Below the pieces are notes generated by a model. The model did not search any database. It worked only from the letters and a program-made list of their open reading frames with translations, and had not been told where the DNA came from. From CAWACC01 sp964390695 (GTDB lineage: Bacteria; Chlamydiota; Chlamydiia; Chlamydiales; Parachlamydiaceae), in contig CAYMKI010000109.1 in the NCBI GenBank assembly GCA_964390695.1, forward strand, positions 1-11,686: 11,686 nt of DNA. The letters are read 5' to 3'. The position numbers and the translations under genes are program-made. This document shows positions 7,378-11,686 of this stretch, one piece after another (positions within the stretch are counted from its first letter, which is position 1; each line of letters opens with the position of its first letter).

Positions 7378-7527
7378 TAGACGGGCGGCTCAGCTTATCC
7401 CCCGCAAACCTCTTTTACCGAGGGGCATGGCCCCCTCGGAGCTGCTTTCCCCTGAGCTACCATCTTTCGCTCCATTCCGGGGCTCGTGAATTTTTTAGCG
7501 GGAATTGCTGGGCGGCTCATTTTCTTG
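7378..7527. other. GC-rich intergenic region with several potential hairpins
   Basis: Between the fasciclin gene and gnd lies a stretch clearly richer in GC than other spacers here. An 8-bp perfect hairpin (CCGAGGGG 7418-7425 with CCCCTCGG 7432-7439) sits inside a longer-range pairing of CCCGCAAA (7401-7408) with TTT-a-GCGGG (7494-7502). GCTCAG (7388-7393) can alternatively pair with CTGAGC (7452-7457), and GCTCC/GGGGC near 7470-7483 may form another small stem before a T-run at 7491-7496. A 10-base direct repeat, GGGCGGCTCA, occurs at 7383-7392 and 7510-7519. No open frame is convincing. It may be a terminator region of the fasciclin gene, a small RNA or a degenerate repeat. Confidence 0.5.
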
Positions 7528-7556
7528 TTGATGGCAAGCCCAGAACTGTTTAAAAT
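7528..7556 (+). promoter_or_regulatory. Sigma70-type promoter of gnd
   Basis: TTGATG (7528-7533), a 17-base spacer and TAAAAT (7551-7556). This predicts a start of transcription near 7563 and a short leader of about 23 bases carrying the AAGGAG site. An inverted repeat, CTGGGC (7508-7513) and GCCCAG (7538-7543), straddles the -35 box. Confidence 0.55.
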
Positions 7557-7585
7557 GGGATCCAATTAACTTAAGGAGAAGGTCA

Positions 7586-9037
7586 ATGGCACAGGCCGAT
7601 ATAGGATTAATTGGACTCGCGGTGATGGGACAAAACCTGATTTTGAATATGAACGACCATGGTTTTGTCGTCGCGGCCTACAACCGCACAGTTTCTAAGG
7701 TCAAAGAATTCATGGAAGGCCCTGCCAAGGGCACCCAGATTATAGGCACGTATTCTTTAGAAGAGTTTTTTCGCAGCCTGAAGAGGCCGCGAAAGGTGAT
7801 GCTGATGGTCAAGGCAGGGCCTCCTGTGGATGAGTTTATCGAGCTCTGCTTGCCTTATTTAGAGCCGGGCGACATTGTGATCGACGGCGGCAATAGTTTG
7901 TTCACGGACAGCATCCGACGCTGCCAAGAGCTGCGGGCCAAGGGTATTCACTTTATAGGTGCCGGAATTTCCGGCGGTGAGGAGGGCGCCCGTCATGGCC
8001 CTTCCATCATGCCTGGAGGAGATGTCGAAGCATGGCCGCAGGTGAAGGGCATCTTTCAAGCCATTGCTGCCAAAGCTGACCGAGGTGAGCCTTGCTGTGA
8101 TTGGGTGGGCAACGAAGGCGCCGGCCATTATGTCAAGATGGTGCACAACGGTATTGAATATGGCGATATGCAGCTGATCTGCGAGGCCTATCATTTGCTG
8201 CGCAAGGGATTAAACCTTTCCGCGGATAGAATTCACCGCATCTTTAAAACCTGGAATGAAGGCGAGTTAAATAGTTATCTGATTGAAATTACCGGACACA
8301 TTTTAGCCACCCAAGATCAAGATGGGCTTCCCCTGGTGGATAAAATCTTGGATGTTGCCGGCCAAAAAGGCACGGGCAAGTGGACCGTGGCGAATGCATT
8401 GGACCTCGGAATGCCTTTGACTTTAATAGGTGAAGCCGTATTTGCACGCAATCTATCTTCTTTAAAGCAGGAGAGGGTGGAAGCTAGCCAAAAACTGTCC
8501 GGACCCAATGCACAGTTTGAGGGAGATTTGGAAGATTTCATTCAGTGCGTTCAACAAGCGCTGTATGCTTCCAAGATCATCAGCTATGCACAGGGTTTCA
8601 TGCTCATGCGCCAAGCTGCTATAGATTACCAGTGGCAGCTGAATTATGGCGGCATAGCCTTGATGTGGCGCGGAGGGTGTATCATCCGTAGCCGTTTCTT
8701 GGGAAAAATCAAAGAAGCCTTCGATAAGCAACCCGATTTGAAAAATCTGTTGTTGGATGATTTCTTTTTACATGAAATCCACACAGCCCAGCGGGGCTGG
8801 CGGCGCGTCGTGGCTAAAGCGGCAGAGTTGGGCATTCCCGTTCCTTGTTTTAGTACGGCTTTGGCATTTTACGATGGATATCGCACGGCGCAACTTCCAG
8901 CTAATTTGCTTCAGGCTCAGAGGGATTATTTCGGTGCACATACGTATGAGAGAACAGATAAGCCGCGAGGGCAATATTTTCATACTAACTGGACGGGTAC
9001 TGGCGGTAATGTCAGTTCTTCATCTTATAATGCTTAA
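7586..9037 (+). CDS. gnd: 6-phosphogluconate dehydrogenase, decarboxylating
   Basis: It catalyses the oxidative decarboxylation of 6-phosphogluconate to ribulose 5-phosphate with NADP+, in the pentose phosphate pathway. The 483-aa length is full size. The dinucleotide loop GLAVMGQN is at 10-17, and NRT at 33-35 is the expected NADP-preferring site. The active-site signature GISGGEEGARHGPSIMPGG spans 127-145. Lys184 and Glu191, in HYVKMVHNGIEYGD, are the catalytic acid/base pair, and Arg446 and His452 supply the substrate contacts from the partner subunit of the dimer. The tail GGNVSSSSYNA is the typical C-terminus. AAGGAG (7573-7578) precedes the ATG by seven bases. The gene is monocistronic-looking: its own promoter lies ahead of it and a new promoter follows directly after its stop. 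Confidence 0.98.
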   Translation: MAQADIGLIGLAVMGQNLILNMNDHGFVVAAYNRTVSKVKEFMEGPAKGTQIIGTYSLEEFFRSLKRPRKVMLMVKAGPPVDEFIELCLPYLEPGDIVIDGGNSLFTDSIRRCQELRAKGIHFIGAGISGGEEGARHGPSIMPGGDVEAWPQVKGIFQAIAAKADRGEPCCDWVGNEGAGHYVKMVHNGIEYGDMQLICEAYHLLRKGLNLSADRIHRIFKTWNEGELNSYLIEITGHILATQDQDGLPLVDKILDVAGQKGTGKWTVANALDLGMPLTLIGEAVFARNLSSLKQERVEASQKLSGPNAQFEGDLEDFIQCVQQALYASKIISYAQGFMLMRQAAIDYQWQLNYGGIALMWRGGCIIRSRFLGKIKEAFDKQPDLKNLLLDDFFLHEIHTAQRGWRRVVAKAAELGIPVPCFSTALAFYDGYRTAQLPANLLQAQRDYFGAHTYERTDKPRGQYFHTNWTGTGGNVSSSSYNA

Positions 9038-9039
9038 GC

Positions 9040-9068
9040 TTGAAACTATCTAAGCCTTGCAGTATAAT
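9040..9068 (+). promoter_or_regulatory. Near-consensus sigma70-type promoter of the exported-protein/psd unit
   Basis: TTGAAA (9040-9045), a spacer of exactly 17 bases and TATAAT (9063-9068), beginning 3 bases after the gnd stop codon. RNA would start near 9075, giving a leader of about 54 bases that contains a small CCATT/AATGG hairpin. This is the best promoter match in the window. Confidence 0.7.
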
Positions 9069-9128
9069 CGTGTATTTAACATATCCATTTGGCAATGAAT
9101 GGTTAATGAAAGATAGACGGTGTATTAT

Positions 9129-9512
9129 ATGAAAAGATTGTGTGTGTGCTTGTTGAGCATGCTTTGTTTCTTTCAAGCGGGCTTTTGCGATCAAGGTAAT
9201 GGGGGAACCGCGACTTCACAGATGATTTCCCATCAGCTGAGCAAAATAGATGACTGCTTGGAAGCTTCCAGGCAAAATGTGGTAGCTTTGACCCAGCTCA
9301 AAGCTTCTGCAGCGAGGTATCAGCTGTTGCAAGCGCGTTATATGCAGTACCCGGAAGATAACGAAGTGTTGTATCAGATGATCAAGGAGGCGCATGCTTT
9401 ATTGGAGGGAATTAGGGCCCTGCAGCTGACTTCTGTATTTGATCCTGCCTTTATCAGTGAACTGACGGTGGTGTCTAAACCTGTGACAAAATTAGGGATA
9501 CCCAAGCCGTAG
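9129..9512 (+). CDS. Small exported protein of unknown function, 127 aa
   Basis: It begins with a short signal peptide (K2-R3, hydrophobic 4-18, rich in Cys) and a likely cut near residue 20 (GFC-DQ). The last residues before the cysteine do not fit a proper lipobox, so a soluble or loosely attached envelope protein is more likely than a lipoprotein. The mature part (about 105 aa) looks helical and polar, with one more cysteine (in DDCLEAS) and a run of aromatic and leucine residues (ARYQLLQARYMQYP). I recognise no family. The start at 9129 is preferred over an in-frame GTG at 9120 because it begins directly with the signal peptide. The ribosome site is weak. It is the first gene of a two-gene unit; its stop codon abuts the psd start with no spacer, so the two are probably translationally coupled. 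Confidence 0.8.
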   Translation: MKRLCVCLLSMLCFFQAGFCDQGNGGTATSQMISHQLSKIDDCLEASRQNVVALTQLKASAARYQLLQARYMQYPEDNEVLYQMIKEAHALLEGIRALQLTSVFDPAFISELTVVSKPVTKLGIPKP

Positions 9513-10418
9513 ATGGAACCTATCACTTATATAGACCGCCAAAGCGGTCAAGAGCACACCGAAGCAGTCTATGGAGAAGCAGCCATACGCCTTTTGTATG
9601 GAGAAGGCTGGCTTTCGCAGTGTATAGGCAAGCCTCTGATGTATCTGCTTTCGGGCATTCCGCTGTTTTCGAGTCTCTATGGGGCTTTCCAGAGACTGCC
9701 CTTGACGCGCAGGAAGATAGCGCCATTTATCCGTGAATTTCAGCTAGACGCCGCTGAATTTTTAGATCCGGTCGAGAGCTATGGCTGTTTCAACGATTTT
9801 TTTATCCGTAAATTAAAACCCGCTGCCAGACCTATAGCTGAAGGGGATAATGTGGCGGTCATACCCGCTGACGGCCGCTATAGATTTTATCCTAACATCG
9901 CCTTGTCAGAGGGATTTTGGGTCAAAGGCCAAAAATTTGACCTGGCCGAATTATTGCAGGACAAAGCCTTAGCGGCCCATTATGCCGGAGGCACCATGGT
10001 GATAGCTAGGTTGTGTCCCTCCGACTATCACAGGTATCATTTTCCGTGCGGTGGGATTCCCGGCGAGACCAGGTTGATTAATGGTTGGCTGTATTCGGTG
10101 AATCCGGTAGCTTTGAAAAAAAACATCCACATATTTACTCAAAACAAGCGCGGGATATGCGAGATTTCCTCTTCGCATTTTGGAAAGGTGTTGTATATAG
10201 ACATTGGAGCTACCGCCGTGGGCAGCATGCATCAAACCTATCTACCTTTTCAGCACGTGAAGAACGGCGATGAGAAGGGATATTTCTCCTTTGGCGGGTC
10301 CTCGCTGATCCTTTTGTTTGCCCCTGGATCTATCCACTTGGATGCCGATTTGCTGAAGCATCCCGGTCAAGAGATACGATGCCTCATGGGGCAGTCTATG
10401 GGAAAGAGTCCGAATTAA
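9513..10418 (+). CDS. psd: Phosphatidylserine decarboxylase proenzyme
   Basis: It converts phosphatidylserine to phosphatidylethanolamine at the inner membrane. The 301-aa product has the family blocks in order: KIAPFIREFQLDAAEF (68-83), FNDFFIRKLKPAARPI (93-108), PADGR with Asp120, the catalytic-site segment PSDYHRYHFPCGG (169-181) with His173 and His176, and the self-cleavage site FGGSSLILLF (260-269). Cleavage is expected between Gly262 and Ser263, leaving a pyruvoyl group on a short alpha chain (about 39 aa). The site reads GGSS rather than the common LGST; this is a known variant and fits chlamydial enzymes as I recall them. The start codon directly follows the TAG of the upstream gene, and only a distant AGGG is seen as a ribosome site, so translation is probably coupled. 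The stop overlaps that of the convergent gene by 4 bp. Confidence 0.95.
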   Translation: MEPITYIDRQSGQEHTEAVYGEAAIRLLYGEGWLSQCIGKPLMYLLSGIPLFSSLYGAFQRLPLTRRKIAPFIREFQLDAAEFLDPVESYGCFNDFFIRKLKPAARPIAEGDNVAVIPADGRYRFYPNIALSEGFWVKGQKFDLAELLQDKALAAHYAGGTMVIARLCPSDYHRYHFPCGGIPGETRLINGWLYSVNPVALKKNIHIFTQNKRGICEISSSHFGKVLYIDIGATAVGSMHQTYLPFQHVKNGDEKGYFSFGGSSLILLFAPGSIHLDADLLKHPGQEIRCLMGQSMGKSPN

Positions 10419-11296
10419 TCTTCTCTGGTAGAGTGCAGGCGGCTGCTTTCGCTACTTGAGCGCAGGCCACAGGCGTGTTGATAGCTGCTGCTGCTGGAGC
10501 TGATTCGCGAAGATTGGCTGTTGGCGTTGGAATTTCTGGATGAGGACTTTAAAGCACGCGTGCTCTGATGCAGGTTTTGGATGAGATCGAGGAGTAGAGC
10601 GGTGTTTCCTGTTTTGGCTTCGATGGTCAATGTTTGGTGTTCACCGGGTTCTTCATCTGAGAGAAAAGGCGCAGATGATTCTTTGCTCAGGCTTTCATGC
10701 TCATATATAAAATAGGTGAATAGCTCGGCAGGACATACCTGCAGCGTATGGAGGACGCAGCATTTGTTTAGCATGCATTTGACCTTCAGCGGAAGCTCTT
10801 GCTGGGTGATGCGCCAGCATATGTCGTGGATAGTTTTCTGAGGTGTCAGCCGGTCAAATGGGATGGTTGATTGGAAATATTTGGAAATAAGTAGCTCTTG
10901 GCAATGTGCATCGAAGGCCTCTGCGAATATAATCTTGACGTTTAATTTCCAGCGGGCGGGATTTTTAAAATCTATGTCGCGCTTGAGGGGTTCTATATTG
11001 CGTTCTTTCACTTTGCGCTCCAGCCAAGCCAGCTGATGTTCTAATCTAGGCAGGCGTTCGCCGCATTCTTGCATCCAGGAATCATAATGCTTCAAGACAA
11101 AACGCACGACATTCTTTAAGGCTAGCGTGGCGTGGTGTTTTTTTTTGGTTTGCTTGTCGTGTTTGTCTAAGGCTATCAGATAAGGGGCGTGGTCTTCTGA
11201 TTTGGCCACCCCGAGGTATTTCACCGGGGCGTGCTGAGAAGTGAAGTCAAAGTCTAGGAAGACGTCTAGGCTAGAGTAATGGGAAGGGTCTGCCAT
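10415..11296 (-). CDS. Orphan 293-aa protein with a serine-rich tail
   Basis: I do not recognise a family. The ATG at 11296 is preferred: AAGGAT lies about six bases ahead, and it begins after the upstream gene ends. A longer frame to 11446 would overlap the BI-1-like gene by about 88 bases. No signal peptide or membrane segment is visible. Residues 1-100 are mixed, with a basic patch (HDKQTKKKHH, 46-55) and a leucine/tryptophan-rich helical stretch (70-100). Cysteines are at 78, 132, 160, 174, 179, 180 and 188. From 251 on, the tail is low-complexity: 19 of the last 43 residues are serine, including six in a row. Such tails are common in disordered linkers and in some host-targeted proteins, but this is not evidence for export. 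It may be cotranscribed with the upstream BI-1-like gene. Confidence 0.75.
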   Translation of the reverse strand: MADPSHYSSLDVFLDFDFTSQHAPVKYLGVAKSEDHAPYLIALDKHDKQTKKKHHATLALKNVVRFVLKHYDSWMQECGERLPRLEHQLAWLERKVKERNIEPLKRDIDFKNPARWKLNVKIIFAEAFDAHCQELLISKYFQSTIPFDRLTPQKTIHDICWRITQQELPLKVKCMLNKCCVLHTLQVCPAELFTYFIYEHESLSKESSAPFLSDEEPGEHQTLTIEAKTGNTALLLDLIQNLHQSTRALKSSSRNSNANSQSSRISSSSSSYQHACGLRSSSESSRLHSTRED

Positions 11297-11315
11297 GCCA
11301 ATCCTTTTTTTGAAA

Positions 11316-11343
11316 TATCCTGGATTTGTGTGCATCCAGGATA
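11316..11343 (-). other. Intercistronic hairpin, 10-bp stem
   Basis: TATCCTGGAT (11316-11325) and ATCCAGGATA (11334-11343) form a perfect 10-bp stem with an 8-base loop. It lies between the stop of the BI-1-like gene and the ribosome site of the 293-aa gene. On the minus strand it is followed by TTTC and then an A-run, not a clean T-run, so it is a weak terminator at best. It may instead tune or separate the expression of the two genes. Confidence 0.6.
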
Positions 11344-11358
11344 CGCAACCTCTTGACC

Positions 11359-11686
11359 TTATCTCTCTCTGAGTTTCGACAATAGTCTCAGAAATTCCAC
11401 ATACAGCCATATCAAGGTGACCATTAAGGCAAAGGCACCATACCACTCCATATATTTGGGCACTCCACGGTTGGCGCTTTGTTCGATAAAGTCGAAGTCT
11501 ATAATGAAGTTAAGCGCGGCTATGGCCACGACGAACAGGCTAAAACCTATGCCCATCCATCCATTGCCATAGATAGCCGGTACGTTGACTCCAAAAAAGC
11601 TCAAGATGATGGTGATGAAATACACGATGGCTATGCCTCCGGTTGCAGCGAAGACGCCCATTTTGAAGCCTTCGGTGGCTTTGATG
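11359..11686 (-). CDS. Bax inhibitor-1-like multispanning membrane protein, C-terminal part (runs off right edge)
   Basis: The frame is open to the window edge, so only the last 108 residues are seen, starting I-K-A-T-E-G-F-K-M-G-V-F. Three hydrophobic segments are visible: GGIAIVYFITIILSFFG, the stretch ending in AALNFIIDFD, and WYGAFALMVTLIWLYVEF. The motifs GWMGIGFS, FDFIEQSANRGVPKYMEWYGAF and LRLLSKL correspond, from memory, to the bacterial 'BaxI_1' branch of the BI-1/YccA family. BI-1 relatives are ion-leak or stress-linked membrane proteins, but the bacterial branch has no firm function. The start codon is outside the window; an internal methionine at 11661 is not the start, because the upstream codons fit the family. 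Confidence 0.85.
   Translation of the reverse strand, partial: IKATEGFKMGVFAATGGIAIVYFITIILSFFGVNVPAIYGNGWMGIGFSLFVVAIAALNFIIDFDFIEQSANRGVPKYMEWYGAFALMVTLIWLYVEFLRLLSKLRER

Noticed and set aside
7418..7458. Possible 4.5S/SRP RNA because of GGAAAGCAGC on the minus strand
   Set aside because: The conserved SRP apical loop and its asymmetric internal loop cannot be formed by the surrounding sequence.
7385..7485. tRNA-like signal on the minus strand (TGGTAGCTCAGGGG resembles a D-arm)
   Set aside because: There is no matching 3' half of the D-stem, no 7-base anticodon loop in the following hairpin, and no GTTCGAAT-type T-loop.
9178..9190. Lipoprotein signal in the 127-aa exported protein
   Set aside because: The residue just before the cysteine is phenylalanine, which does not fit a lipobox.
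11297..11446. Longer start for the 293-aa protein
   Set aside because: It would overlap the conserved end of the BI-1-like gene, and it lacks the ribosome site that precedes the ATG at 11296.

Overview
The window is a stretch of chromosome from a bacterium that looks like a member of the Chlamydiota, most likely an amoeba-associated 'environmental chlamydia' of the Parachlamydiales. The strongest clue is a phosphatidylserine decarboxylase that reads like the chlamydial type (FNDFFIRKLKP block, GGSS processing site). Three long orphan proteins without recognisable relatives sit among compact housekeeping genes, which fits such genomes. The assignment is by recall of family sequences, not by a search. 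There are no rRNA genes, convincing tRNA genes, CRISPR arrays, transposases or phage genes.

Left part (1-1486): two tandem genes on the minus strand encode related orphan proteins. One is complete (415 aa, 168-1415); only the first 18 codons of the other are inside the window (1-55). Their 5' leaders are almost identical over 74 bp, although the visible coding starts have clearly diverged. This is the clearest non-housekeeping signal in the window. A divergent AT-rich spacer then leads to proS (1643-3166), a prolyl-tRNA synthetase of the archaeal/eukaryotic-like short type.

Middle (3167-6678): a 485-bp non-coding stretch holds two perfect, nearly adjacent palindromes flanked by imperfect inverted repeats, which looks like a small mobile or REP-like element. 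It is followed by a 611-aa orphan protein (3652-5487), which converges, 4 bp apart, on a minus-strand pgeF/YfiH-type multicopper-oxidase-like gene (5492-6247). Divergent from pgeF is a small ten-cysteine zinc-ribbon-like protein (6337-6678).

Right part (6745-11686): a secreted fasciclin (FAS1) domain protein comes first. Then follow a GC-rich, potentially folded intergenic region, gnd (6-phosphogluconate dehydrogenase, with a good sigma70-type promoter), and a two-gene unit behind a near-consensus promoter made of a small exported protein and psd. psd ends tail to tail, overlapping by 4 bp, with a minus-strand gene for a 293-aa orphan protein with a serine-rich tail. That gene lies downstream of a partial Bax-inhibitor-1-like membrane protein gene running off the right edge.

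The recognisable genes are general cell functions: translation (ProS), pentose phosphate pathway (Gnd), phospholipid synthesis (Psd), cell-wall quality control (PgeF) and a membrane protein (BI-1-like). They do not form one pathway. I see no clear defence, secretion or biosynthetic system; the more unusual items are the tandem paralogs with the shared leader, the palindromic element, the folded region before gnd, and the orphan proteins.
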